From NCBI GenBank assembly GCA_038734945.1, contig JAVYOA010000009.1, forward strand, positions 310,001-374,000: a stretch of 64,000 nucleotides of DNA, written 5' to 3'. A model generated the notes under the pieces. The model ran no database searches. It had not been told where the DNA came from and saw only the letters and a program-made list of their open reading frames with translations. This document shows positions 35,363-44,129 of this stretch, piece by piece. The DNA is from Fervidicoccaceae archaeon. Its GTDB lineage: Archaea; Thermoproteota; Thermoprotei_A; Sulfolobales; Fervidicoccaceae. How positions within the stretch are numbered: position 1 is the first letter of the stretch; every line of letters begins with the position of its first letter. The translations under genes and the position numbers were made by a program.

Positions 35363-35583
35363 TTTTCAGTTCACCCTTAGTAAATTGTTTAATTTGAATA
35401 TATTTAAATATAGCTTAAGATATTTTTTTCTAAAAAAATTGAATAATTTAAAAATATTTTTAGAAAAGGTGTTTTTTTCTTTCGAATCCTCAGTGCTCTG
35501 AAATTTTTTCTGCACGTATGCATATGAAGCAAAATAGAAATTCAGAGAAATTGATCTCTTGCTAATTGAAAGCAAAGATCCTT

Positions 35584-36225
35584 CTAAATCAATCGTCGAG
35601 GTGAATAGGCATCGCCGATCCCTTTAAGTGATTTTCCAAAAATATATGCTTTTCTTGAGCTCTCTACAGCTTTTTGATTTCTGAGAACTAATTCAATGGC
35701 TGTCATTGCATGGGAGTCATCAAAGATCTTTGAAATTTCAACAAATGCACCGAGGATTGAAGCATTTATGGCTCTGGAGCTACCTGAAATTTCCCTCACT
35801 TCCTTTGGATCTATTAAGACAGCTCTCTCTCCAGAATAGCTTAAGATTCTCCTTAGAAGAAGTGAAGAATCAATTTTTTCCTTCGAGGGAAGCAGTGATG
35901 CTGATACAGGAGGTCTGAAGTCATATGATAATATAATCCATCCTAGCAACGTATCGAGATATTCAAGGTTTCTAGCACACTCAATTATTTCTAAACAAAG
36001 CATGTAATTAGCCTCGTTCTTATGGAAAATTGGAGAATATACTTTTTCACCTATCCCAACCCTGACGAAGCTTTTTACACTGCCGAACCTCTGTGCCATT
36101 CCAAGAGTCTCACCTGTAGCGATGCTATATCCCGCTAGTCTTGAAGCCTCAGCTATCATTCTCGAGAGCGATAGCCCTCCTTGTCCGCCAACTGAGGATA
36201 TAAGGATGTTAATCTTTCTTCCCAA
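35584..36225 (-). CDS. iorB: Indolepyruvate ferredoxin oxidoreductase, beta subunit
   Basis: About 213 residues. Gamma-type domain of 2-oxoacid oxidoreductases with ISSVGGQGGLSLSRMIAEA at the front and GETLGMAQRFGSVKSFVRVG. Together with IorA it decarboxylates aryl pyruvates to aryl-acyl-CoA, reducing ferredoxin. TTG at 36225 lies six bases after AGAGGTG; its start overlaps the end of iorA. Confidence 0.9.
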   Translation of the reverse strand: MGRKINILISSVGGQGGLSLSRMIAEASRLAGYSIATGETLGMAQRFGSVKSFVRVGIGEKVYSPIFHKNEANYMLCLEIIECARNLEYLDTLLGWIILSYDFRPPVSASLLPSKEKIDSSLLLRRILSYSGERAVLIDPKEVREISGSSRAINASILGAFVEISKIFDDSHAMTAIELVLRNQKAVESSRKAYIFGKSLKGIGDAYSPRRLI

Positions 36226-38086
36226 CAGAATCACCTCTCACTATGGCCTTTGTAGGACAATATCTAGCGCACAGTGCGCACCCGTAGCAGTCTTCTTCAA
36301 AGATACTCACTTTTCCCTTTTCGTTGACATAAAGCGCTGGGCATCCCGTTGCTCTTAAGCATGCAAGGCAACCAGTACACTTATCTTCTATTACTGTGTA
36401 ATATGCGGGCCTGCCTTTTCTTCTCGCTTCAAGAATTGCGCAGGGAGCTCTTGAGATAATCACCTTCACTCCTCTCTTATTTATTGAATCAGCAACAGCC
36501 TTCACCATACTATCCAGATCATATGGGTCAACTATTTTCAGCTCATCCACTCCAATGCCCTGAACTATTTCCTCTATCTTTACTTCCTTAACATCTCTGC
36601 CAGTCTCGGTTTTTGTCCAGGAGGGAGTGGCTTGATGACCGGTCATTGCTACCACTTGATTGTCAAGAATTACGACCAGCATATCAACTCTCTTGTTAAC
36701 AGCTTCTATTAGCGGTTGAATTCCTGTATGAAAGAAAGTGGAGTCTCCTATCGTAGCGACTACAGGCTTTTCAAAGCCGCTTAATTTCAGGCCCATTGCC
36801 ATCGATATACTAGCTCCCATGCTATGCTCTGTCCAAATAGCACTCAGAGGAGGATAAGCACTCAAAGCGTAGCATCCAATATCGCCAAATATTGGTATGT
36901 CCTTTCTGCTGAAGCCAGCTCTTGCTATGCCTCCAAGAATCCCTAGATATGAGTTTCTGTGAGGGCATCCAGGGCAAAGCGGTGGCGGTCTTGGAGGCAC
37001 CTCGATAGGTACAGCTGAGTCCAGGCTTCTGTCTTTCACATTCTGACCTCCCAGTAACAGATTTCGCAGCTTTTCTAAATCCAGCTCCCCTTCTTTGGGA
37101 AGGTGCCCACTATCTTTGCCAATAATTCTGGTGGAAAATCCAAATGTCAATAGTTCCGATCTGAGAAAAGTTTCTAAAAACGGATCCAGCTCCTCCACAA
37201 CAATAGTTTCCTTACAGCCTCTCAATGCTTTTCGCAGAAAATCCCTGGGAAAAGGATAAAGAAGACCTAGCTTCAAGATCCTGAATTTTTCTCCGCTTTC
37301 TATTTTATTCAATAGAAATTCTTTTACATACTGATAGCCTATTCCCTCAGTAATTATGCATTTTTCTCCATTTCCCTCAACTCTATTGAGCGAGAAGCTC
37401 TCAGCTAGCTTTTCAAACTCAACAAGCCTCTCGTTAAGCCATCTATGCCTTTCAAGATTCCATGTCATGCCCGCCCTGATGAATCTTTGGGGGTCCTTTT
37501 TAAAAGATCTGAATTTTCTAGGTTCGGAAATTTTTCCTAGAACAACCTCTCCTATAGCATGATTCACCCTCGTGGTTGTTCTTAAAATAACCGGAAGCTG
37601 TACTCTCTCGCTCAATTCCAATCCTATAACTGTATAGTCCTTAGCCTCCTGAGGATTTGATGGAGAAATTAGAGGAAGCTTTGCTAGAGGACCATACCAT
37701 CTACTATCCTGCTCTGTTTGTGTTGTGATGGGCCCCGGATCATCAGCCACCAGTATAAGAAGTCCTCCATCTACTCCAGAGTATGAGGCTGAAAGGAGGG
37801 GATCAGATGCAATATTCAGCCCAGGCCCCTTCATGGTGACAAGACTCCTTGCACCTCCTATGGAGGCTCCTATACCTATCTCCAGCGCAACCTTTTCATT
37901 AACTGCCCATTCTGCATAAATTTCTGCTCCAAACTCCTGGAGAGTCATTATAACTTCACTGGAAGGGGTTCCTGGATAGCCGACAGCTATCCATACTCCT
38001 CCCTCCAGAGCACCTCTAGCTATAGCTTCATTTCCCATCAAAGCAATTTTTTCCCCATCTTTTGCTTTAAGAGGATTCATCTCCAT
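36209..38086 (-). CDS. iorA: Indolepyruvate ferredoxin oxidoreductase, alpha subunit
   Basis: 625 residues, cytoplasmic. Pyrimidine-binding domain, then the TPP-binding domain (GDIGCYAL, ATIGDSTFFHTGIQPL), ending in two [4Fe-4S] motifs CTGCLACLRATGCP and CYGCALCARYCP. Uses tryptophan-, phenylalanine- and tyrosine-derived oxoacids. ATG behind GGGGGA. It sits between the ADP-forming synthetase subunit, which recovers ATP from the product, and iorB. Confidence 0.94.
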   Translation of the reverse strand: MEMNPLKAKDGEKIALMGNEAIARGALEGGVWIAVGYPGTPSSEVIMTLQEFGAEIYAEWAVNEKVALEIGIGASIGGARSLVTMKGPGLNIASDPLLSASYSGVDGGLLILVADDPGPITTQTEQDSRWYGPLAKLPLISPSNPQEAKDYTVIGLELSERVQLPVILRTTTRVNHAIGEVVLGKISEPRKFRSFKKDPQRFIRAGMTWNLERHRWLNERLVEFEKLAESFSLNRVEGNGEKCIITEGIGYQYVKEFLLNKIESGEKFRILKLGLLYPFPRDFLRKALRGCKETIVVEELDPFLETFLRSELLTFGFSTRIIGKDSGHLPKEGELDLEKLRNLLLGGQNVKDRSLDSAVPIEVPPRPPPLCPGCPHRNSYLGILGGIARAGFSRKDIPIFGDIGCYALSAYPPLSAIWTEHSMGASISMAMGLKLSGFEKPVVATIGDSTFFHTGIQPLIEAVNKRVDMLVVILDNQVVAMTGHQATPSWTKTETGRDVKEVKIEEIVQGIGVDELKIVDPYDLDSMVKAVADSINKRGVKVIISRAPCAILEARRKGRPAYYTVIEDKCTGCLACLRATGCPALYVNEKGKVSIFEEDCYGCALCARYCPTKAIVRGDSVGKKD

Positions 38087-39422
38087 CTTTATTCCCCCTA
38101 TTCATCCACAGTGCATGTATCGCCTTTGAAAGGATTGCAGAAGTAGAAACTACTGGAATAACTGAGGAAACACTCTCAATGATTTCAACGCTTCCAGCCC
38201 CAGCGAACATTCCAATTGTTGGAAGGGAAAAGTCTTTCGCCCTCTTCTTGATTGCTTCTGAAATCTTTTCTGGCTTTTCGGATGCTGTTGGAACATAGAT
38301 GAGCACAGAGAGGTTAAACTCTTCAGGCAACCTGTTATTGCTCAGAACTTCAAGGATATCATCTATGTAGGCATCTCCTCCTAGGTCCAAAGGATTGCCT
38401 TGCTTGACCTTCCCTCCGTACTTCTGTGGAAGTATTTCAATGGAAGGAATTTTCACCTTTATTCCAAGCTCATCCATCAGGGAAACTGAGATCACCCCAA
38501 CCCCTCCAGAATTGGTAATTATAATTGGCTTGGGTTCGTCAGCAATCCTGATTCTCCGCATTACCTCACAAACTTCCACAACTTCATCCAAATCACTTGC
38601 TAAATATCCCCCTGCCTGTCTTACAGCTGCCTTGAATAGAGAGTAGTCGGTTGCAATTCCTCCAGTATGTGACCTAGCTGCTTTTTCACTTGCTTCCCCT
38701 CTTCCACCCTTCAGAACGCAAAGCGGTTTTCCTCTTTTTCTCAAAGTGCTAGCAACATCAATGAATTTTCTACCATTTTTCAACCATTCTATGTATGCTA
38801 TAACGGCTTCAGTATTATCATCATCAATAGCGTATTCAAGAGCATCTTCTACGCTAATATCAGCGGAATTTCCAAGACTGAAGAAGAATGATACACCTGA
38901 AGAGAGTAAAGAAAGACGAGAAAGTACAACACCCCCCACGGCGCCGCTTTGCGCTACAATCCCAACTTTTCCTGTACTAGGAGGAACCTCGATGCTTGCG
39001 TGCAGCTTATACTTGCTGAGCGTTATTCCAGCAGAGTTTGGTCCTATAATTCTCATCCTTTCTCTAAATTCTTCTTTCAGATTCTCACTAATTTCGGCGT
39101 TCGATGTTATTACTACCGCCAGTTTAGCTCCGATCTCAGCGGATTCTTCTAGGACTTTTCCAACATCCTTTTCCGGAATAGCAATCACAACAATATCTGG
39201 AATAGAGGGAAGGTCAAGAAGAGATGGAAAAGCCCTATATCCATGAATGGAACTGTATTTAGGATTTACAAGAAAAATATCTCCATTAAACCCCCAATCA
39301 ACTATATTCCTCAGTATTATGTTTCCTATTTTCCCTTCTATCGGCGTGGCACCAACTATAGCTACAGAGTTTACTTTTTTCACAGCATCGCGGAGCAGCA
39401 GCATCTGAACAATCAACCTCAT
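38067..39422 (-). CDS. acdA: ADP-forming acyl-CoA synthetase, alpha subunit
   Basis: About 451 residues. CoA-binding domain with VAIVGATPIEGKIGN, two flavodoxin-like domains, and the phosphorylated His near residue 252 (ARSHTGGIATDY). It turns acyl-CoA, ADP and phosphate into acid, CoA and ATP. The ATP-grasp beta subunit is not in this window, so it must be encoded elsewhere. Start uncertain: ATG 39422 has a TATA-like GTTAAATTG about 25 bases before it and may be leaderless; ATG 39404 follows GAGGT. Together with iorAB it forms an amino-acid fermentation operon. Confidence 0.9.
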   Translation of the reverse strand: MRLIVQMLLLRDAVKKVNSVAIVGATPIEGKIGNIILRNIVDWGFNGDIFLVNPKYSSIHGYRAFPSLLDLPSIPDIVVIAIPEKDVGKVLEESAEIGAKLAVVITSNAEISENLKEEFRERMRIIGPNSAGITLSKYKLHASIEVPPSTGKVGIVAQSGAVGGVVLSRLSLLSSGVSFFFSLGNSADISVEDALEYAIDDDNTEAVIAYIEWLKNGRKFIDVASTLRKRGKPLCVLKGGRGEASEKAARSHTGGIATDYSLFKAAVRQAGGYLASDLDEVVEVCEVMRRIRIADEPKPIIITNSGGVGVISVSLMDELGIKVKIPSIEILPQKYGGKVKQGNPLDLGGDAYIDDILEVLSNNRLPEEFNLSVLIYVPTASEKPEKISEAIKKRAKDFSLPTIGMFAGAGSVEIIESVSSVIPVVSTSAILSKAIHALWMNRGNKDGDESS

Positions 39423-39571
39423 TGAAAAGCAAATAAACAATTTAACATTAATTATGCTTAATTATTAACATTACTCAAATACACTTAGTGCTCCTCAATT
39501 ACGTACTTCGATATTTACGGCAAATCTCAAAAAATTTTAGGAAAAACAATCCTCAATTTGAAGATCTTCCC

Positions 39572-39596
39572 CATGTTTCATAAAATGGTAAACATG
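39572..39596. promoter_or_regulatory. Inverted repeat between divergent acdA and phoU-like genes
   Basis: CATGTTT, eleven bases, AAACATG. It lies about 150 bases before the acdA start and 95 before the AbrB-PhoU start, in the only shared promoter region. It may be an operator for one or both; nothing proves this. Confidence 0.35.
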
Positions 39597-39689
39597 AAGT
39601 CCGACTATCAAAAATATTTAGAAATAATAAGTTTTTAAAGGAAAATTTATCTTTTTCCTATTTATATATAGTTCTTGAGGTACTTTCAC

Positions 39690-40715
39690 ATGTACAGAAG
39701 AAAAGTTCAGATGGTTGGTGGTTCCACATATGTGGTTAGCATACCGAAGCAATGGGCTGAAGAGATGGGAATAGAGGAGGGGAGCGATGTAGGAATAGAA
39801 AAACTGGCAGATGGCTCCCTGAAAATTTTTCCTGTCTCTGGGAAGAGACCTGAACCTCCAGCTCCAAAGCTCTATTTTTCATGTATTGAGAGCGACGAAG
39901 TAATGTCTAGAGCTATACTGGCACACTATCTCGGAGGAGCTAAAGAGATTAAGATAATAGCGAAAGATGTGGAGTGCAAGGAAAGAATACTCAAGGTAAT
40001 CTCATTTCTAAAGAGCAAAGTTCTAGGTCTCGAGGTTATCGAGGAAACTTCCAGTGAGGTAACCTTGGGGGTCATTCTTGATTTTAAATTTTCAAATTTA
40101 TCATCAGCTCAACAGAAAATGCTCAAAACTATCTGCTCCATGGTTGATGATATAGTAAGGGCTGTTTCAGAAAGCAATCCGGGAATATTGAGCGATATCT
40201 ATAAGAGAGACGATCTTTTAGATAGGCTCTACTTATATTCGATTAGATACATAACAGCCATAGCTTCTTCTTCTGAGACAGAGGATAGAATAATGCCACA
40301 CCTCCTTCCTCACTACGCTCTCATAATGAAATCCCTCGAGCGAATTGGAGATCATGTTTCGGCAATAGCAAAGAATCTTGTAGAGTCCCTCAATAGAAAT
40401 GAAATAGAAAAGCATCATTTAGAGCAGCTCATTTCATTTTTAACCCAGACAAAGGCGCTTCTAGATCAAATTTCACTGCTCGCCCAGAAATTTGATTATT
40501 CATTGTTAGTAAAAGCAACCGAGCTGGCAATCTCTCTCCTGAGAAAGGAAGCTGAGCTAAGAAGAAGCATTGATAAGCCAATGATTTACTACAGCTATAT
40601 TGTTGAGAGTTGCAGAAGGATAGCTGCTTACTCCATAGACGTTCTCGAAAGCATTCTAGATGTAGCAGCACTTATCCGTAAGGATCTAGGTTCGATTCAG
40701 AATGAAGTAAAATGA
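39690..40715 (+). CDS. phoU: AbrB-PhoU family regulator
   Basis: About 341 residues. N-terminal SpoVT/AbrB DNA-binding domain (GGSTYVVSIPKQWAEEMGI) joined to helical PhoU repeats with the metal-ligand motif SLERIGDHVSAIAKNL. Archaeal proteins of this make regulate phosphate uptake by binding DNA directly. ATG at 39690 lies eight bases after GAGGT; a TATATATA run ends just 20 bases before and a second TATA-like run lies near 39632. No phosphate transporter is in this window. Confidence 0.88.
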   Translation: MYRRKVQMVGGSTYVVSIPKQWAEEMGIEEGSDVGIEKLADGSLKIFPVSGKRPEPPAPKLYFSCIESDEVMSRAILAHYLGGAKEIKIIAKDVECKERILKVISFLKSKVLGLEVIEETSSEVTLGVILDFKFSNLSSAQQKMLKTICSMVDDIVRAVSESNPGILSDIYKRDDLLDRLYLYSIRYITAIASSSETEDRIMPHLLPHYALIMKSLERIGDHVSAIAKNLVESLNRNEIEKHHLEQLISFLTQTKALLDQISLLAQKFDYSLLVKATELAISLLRKEAELRRSIDKPMIYYSYIVESCRRIAAYSIDVLESILDVAALIRKDLGSIQNEVK

Positions 40716-40763
40716 AATAATGGGAGGGAAAGTTCTTTACAAGCAACGAAGGTGCTAACAACT

Positions 40764-41777
40764 ATGAGCAGGAGAGAGGAAAAAATTCCATCTCTAATAT
40801 TAGGTTTTGGCAATGTTGGTAGGGAGCTCATACTCCGCGATGAACTCTGGAATCTAACCGATGTGAGAGGTGTTGTTGTAAGTAAGGGGGGAATTAGGAT
40901 AAGAGGAAAAGACGATGCAAAATTGCTCATAGATGCTGTTCGTACAGCAAGAAAACTAAATGAACTTCCTAACTTCTCTACCGACATTTCATATCAGAGC
41001 TTTATAGACGAACTTTATCCACGTGGTGTGGCCTTTATTGCTATCCCTCCATCCTATAAGACAGGAGAGCCGAACATTTCCATTGTTTTAGATCTGCTTA
41101 AACAGGGAATTTCAGTCATAACAGCAGATAAAACACCATTAGCCCTTGCCTATTCGGAGATAATGGAGACATCGATAAAAAAAGGAGCATACATAGGATT
41201 CAGAGCCACCGTAGCGGCAGGGATTCCTCTAACAGATTTGGCTAGAGGAGTTTTTGGAAGAGATATTGAGACAATGCTTGCAATTCTCAATGCAAGCACA
41301 AACTTCATCTTGACTCAAGTAGAAGAAGGTCTCAGCTGGAGTGAAGCAATATCGAAAGCGGAGGCTGAAAAACTGCTCGAGCCAGACCCAAAAATTGACA
41401 TAGAGGGGTGGGATCCAGCAGCAAAGCTCGTTATACTCTCAAACATCCTTGGACAAAACATAAAATTTGAAGATGTAGAAAGGATTCCTCTTTTCAGCAT
41501 TTCAGAGAGCGATGTAAGAAAAGCTCTGCTGAGAAAAATGAGATATAAATATATTGCCTCTCTCTCCTTTAAAGAAAAGGAGGCCAAGATTCAGCCTGTT
41601 TTGCTCTCACAGGAAAATCCTCTGTCCAGAGTTTCGGGTAACTACAATGCTATGATGCTAAAGCTCGAGGAAAAGGAGTACATATATGCAGAGGGGCCAG
41701 CAGGTCCTGCCTGGAGAACTGCTAGAGTTATGATCACCGATTTATTTGAGCTTCTTCGCTATTCATCATCTCATTGA
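40764..41777 (+). CDS. hom: Homoserine dehydrogenase
   Basis: About 337 residues. NAD(P)-binding LILGFGNVGRELI at the front, catalytic Lys in TADKTPLA, and GWDPAAKLVILSN with the substrate-binding Asp. Converts aspartate semialdehyde to homoserine for threonine and methionine synthesis. No aspartokinase fusion and no ACT domain. ATG at 40764 follows AGGTG by nine bases. The last 44 bases overlap, tail to tail, the regulator on the other strand. Confidence 0.92.
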   Translation: MSRREEKIPSLILGFGNVGRELILRDELWNLTDVRGVVVSKGGIRIRGKDDAKLLIDAVRTARKLNELPNFSTDISYQSFIDELYPRGVAFIAIPPSYKTGEPNISIVLDLLKQGISVITADKTPLALAYSEIMETSIKKGAYIGFRATVAAGIPLTDLARGVFGRDIETMLAILNASTNFILTQVEEGLSWSEAISKAEAEKLLEPDPKIDIEGWDPAAKLVILSNILGQNIKFEDVERIPLFSISESDVRKALLRKMRYKYIASLSFKEKEAKIQPVLLSQENPLSRVSGNYNAMMLKLEEKEYIYAEGPAGPAWRTARVMITDLFELLRYSSSH

Positions 41778-42159
41778 AAGGGATATATTGAACACTTATT
41801 TTTCCAAGTTTTTTCAATTCTGTGTGAAGGCTGGCTATGGTTTTTGAAGACCCCTTAAGCGATGCCAACAGCACACACTTTCCATAAGAGTGAATATGAG
41901 TATTGAATGTTACTATTTCACTGAACTTTTCCATTATTTTCTCAACTTCACTTCCCCTCTCCCAACTGCTTGGCCAGATTGCAATAATTATTCCTTCGCA
42001 GTTATGCTCAGACAAATAATGCATGTGGGAGTTTATGCCTTGTTGTACAGTATCTTGTATAAAGGAGGATCTAGTTACTTTGAGTACAGTGCAAATTGAA
42101 TCGAGCTTTTCAGCTAAATCTTCGCTTAGACTTATACCAAACCTTCTTTTCCTGGCCAT
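41734..42159 (-). CDS. NikR-like ribbon-helix-helix metalloregulator
   Basis: 141 residues. N-terminal ribbon-helix-helix DNA-binding domain (RRFGISLSEDLAEKLD) and a C-terminal ACT-like domain with candidate metal ligands His88, His90 and Cys95 (THIHSYGKC). This is the NikR layout, but spacing from the second His to the Cys differs by one from E. coli NikR as I recall it. Begins one base after the stop of the metal permease, with AAGGTG, and so is the last gene of that operon. It probably senses the metal imported by the neighbours. Confidence 0.85.
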   Translation of the reverse strand: MARKRRFGISLSEDLAEKLDSICTVLKVTRSSFIQDTVQQGINSHMHYLSEHNCEGIIIAIWPSSWERGSEVEKIMEKFSEIVTFNTHIHSYGKCVLLASLKGSSKTIASLHTELKKLGKISVQYIPFNEMMNSEEAQINR

Positions 42160-42160
42160 T

Positions 42161-43042
42161 TCATTTCACCTTTTTCATTAAAACCAATAAAACATATATT
42201 ATCATCATAATTATCCCTGTAATGCCTGCTGGAGATAGATTCAGAGCTATTCCAGCAACAAGTCCAATAGATGCGGAGAGAAGGCTCATTCCCAAAGCCA
42301 TGCTAACTGCTTCATTGCTCCTTTCTGCGGCAATGGAGGCAATGGCTCCAGGAATCAAAATGAATATGTGTGTCAATATGAATCCTATTACCTTCATAAA
42401 TGAAGCACTAACGACGGCCAGGAGCAAGTAAAAGACGTAATCATGAAGGTAAACATTTATGCCAGAAAGCCAAGATTCACGACCAAGCAGCCCTATCAAT
42501 ATATTCTCTCTATAGCTGTAGAAAAATGCAATCAACGTGAAGGCTAGCGATGCGAGTGATATGTAGGCATCCGCTGTGGTTGAAAGGAAAGGATCCCCAA
42601 GTATTTCAGATGTGATGCTCTTTGCTACATAGAAGTGGTTTACCAGATAATAGAGGACAGTGACAGTGAGGGACGCCGTCATTCCTACAAAGATAGATGT
42701 TACCTTGTTTGGGTCAGCCCCACTGTGGATCACGTAGCCAACAGCTAGTATAAGAGCTGTGTTGATCAAAAGGCTCCAAACAAAAGAGCTTCCTCCCATT
42801 ATGAAGGATATGAGCATAGCAAAGCTTGCTGAGAAAAGAGCTGAATGCGGAATTGATCCTGCTAGAAAATACAAATTCCTTGCCGCTATTAAAGTGCTTA
42901 GCACAGCGAAGGAAATTGCTGAGGAAAGGAGAACTACTATCCACACTAAGCTTATCATGCTGGGAAAAATCAACTTAAAAATGAAAGGTATAGCAGTAGA
43001 AACTGTAATTGACAACGCTGTGAAGAGCTTTAGGCGTCTCAA
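42161..43042 (-). CDS. znuB: Metal ABC permease, ZnuB/MntB type
   Basis: 293 residues, eight or nine helices. Family marks: SIPHSALFSASFA, and GFILTHIFILIPGAIA near residue 225. TTG start shares four bases with the binding-protein stop (TTGA), preceded by AGGGG. Forms the channel for Zn, Mn or Fe with the binding protein upstream and the ATPase encoded divergently. Confidence 0.9.
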   Translation of the reverse strand: MRRLKLFTALSITVSTAIPFIFKLIFPSMISLVWIVVLLSSAISFAVLSTLIAARNLYFLAGSIPHSALFSASFAMLISFIMGGSSFVWSLLINTALILAVGYVIHSGADPNKVTSIFVGMTASLTVTVLYYLVNHFYVAKSITSEILGDPFLSTTADAYISLASLAFTLIAFFYSYRENILIGLLGRESWLSGINVYLHDYVFYLLLAVVSASFMKVIGFILTHIFILIPGAIASIAAERSNEAVSMALGMSLLSASIGLVAGIALNLSPAGITGIIMMIIYVLLVLMKKVK

Positions 43043-44043
43043 TGTTTTCCCCTTCTATATAGGATTATTCCCACCATAACAATCAATATAACCATAACTA
43101 TGGGAATATAATACGCAGCGATGTCTCCGCTTCCACTAACTGTAGCAGTCTCTCCTCCCGAACTAAATATCTCCTTCGTTATAAGCTGCAGAGAGTCCAA
43201 TATGCTCAAGTTTCCCGAAGTAGTGGGAACATAGATTATCTTTGCTCCATATTTCTGTGCCAAATTTACTAGAGTTGCATCGACGTTAGAATAGGGGGTC
43301 CAGGAGCCGGTGCTTTGTGAGTAGGTTGCTGCAACTATTGCATACTTTGCAGTTCCATTGGAAAGATATTCCTCAACAGCATTGATGTCCTTTGGCTGAA
43401 CACCCACGTCTTCATCAACAAGCACGAATCTAACTATTTTTATTCCAGTCCACTCCACAGCATATTGCACTTCTGGGCTGGAAGCAACAGCATAACCTGA
43501 TGCTCTGCCTTCGTACTCACTCAGCAATTGATTTATTTGCTGCCTCACTTTGTTATATTCAGCATTGAAGACAGCAGACATATTCGGATACATTTCGTCC
43601 AAGGTTTGTGTAAGATTCGCTATAAAAAGAAGGTAATTCCTTGGATCATAGACAGGCATATGAGGATTCCAAATCCCATTATTTGGATTGATTTCATACT
43701 GAATTCCATTTATTTGCGGTATAACTAGGTACTTAGCCTTTATCTCTCCGCTTTTAATCATGGAATCTATCTGATTTTCCATATATGTGTGCAGAGTGCT
43801 GATTATTAGCGATGATGACTTCAAGCTTTCTGCATCCGATGGAGATAGCTGATAATCATGAGGGTCAACGCCAGGTTTCACGAGCGATACTACCTCAATA
43901 CTACCATTCACAATTCTTTCCACATCTCCCTGGAGAATAGGAAATGTCACGACTATCTTCTCTCCTTGGCCTGAACTAGTCAAAGTTGAAGGAACTAGCA
44001 AGAATAGTGATAGCAATATAAGAAAAATCAGCCCACTCTTCAT
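43039..44043 (-). CDS. znuA: Metal-binding protein, ZnuA/MntC type, with C-terminal anchor
   Basis: 334 residues. Signal sequence, cluster A-1 type binding domain with His ligands in GVDPHDYQLSP and in NPHMPVYDPRN, an acidic late motif (VDEDVGVQP), and a C-terminal transmembrane helix (about 305-328) that tethers it, an archaeal habit. ATG preceded by GAGGTG. Heads the minus-strand part of the metal importer. Confidence 0.9.
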   Translation of the reverse strand: MKSGLIFLILLSLFLLVPSTLTSSGQGEKIVVTFPILQGDVERIVNGSIEVVSLVKPGVDPHDYQLSPSDAESLKSSSLIISTLHTYMENQIDSMIKSGEIKAKYLVIPQINGIQYEINPNNGIWNPHMPVYDPRNYLLFIANLTQTLDEMYPNMSAVFNAEYNKVRQQINQLLSEYEGRASGYAVASSPEVQYAVEWTGIKIVRFVLVDEDVGVQPKDINAVEEYLSNGTAKYAIVAATYSQSTGSWTPYSNVDATLVNLAQKYGAKIIYVPTTSGNLSILDSLQLITKEIFSSGGETATVSGSGDIAAYYIPIVMVILIVMVGIILYRRGKH

Positions 44044-44077
44044 GCTGACACCTCTAATGTTAATATTTCGAAAAGGT

Positions 44078-44092
44078 TAATAAATGTGCACT
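44078..44092. promoter_or_regulatory. Shared TATA region of the divergent metal-import genes
   Basis: TTAATAAAT (plus) and TTTATTAACC (minus) overlap in the 85 bases between the two ATG codons. Expected start sites are near 44106 on the plus strand and 44060 on the minus strand. Confidence 0.45.
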
Positions 44093-44100
44093 TCTTAATG

Positions 44101-44129
44101 TTTTTTGTGCTGGAGGTGTGCACAAAAAA
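44101..44129. promoter_or_regulatory. Inverted repeat over the ATPase start: candidate metalloregulator operator
   Basis: TTTTTTGTGC at 44101-44110 and GCACAAAAAA at 44120-44129, a perfect ten-base inverted repeat with a nine-base spacer that holds GGAGGTG, the ribosome site. The right arm ends on the A of the start codon. It overlaps the expected transcription start, so a repressor bound here would block initiation; as RNA it would form a hairpin with the ribosome site in the loop. A further TGTGCAC stands near 44085, between the two TATA boxes. Confidence 0.6.

Noticed and set aside
35366-35575. A 69-codon frame on the minus strand between the amino-acid importer and iorB
   Set aside because: Very AT-rich, rich in Lys, Asn, Phe and Leu, no ribosome site and no recognisable domain; it fits non-coding promoter sequence.
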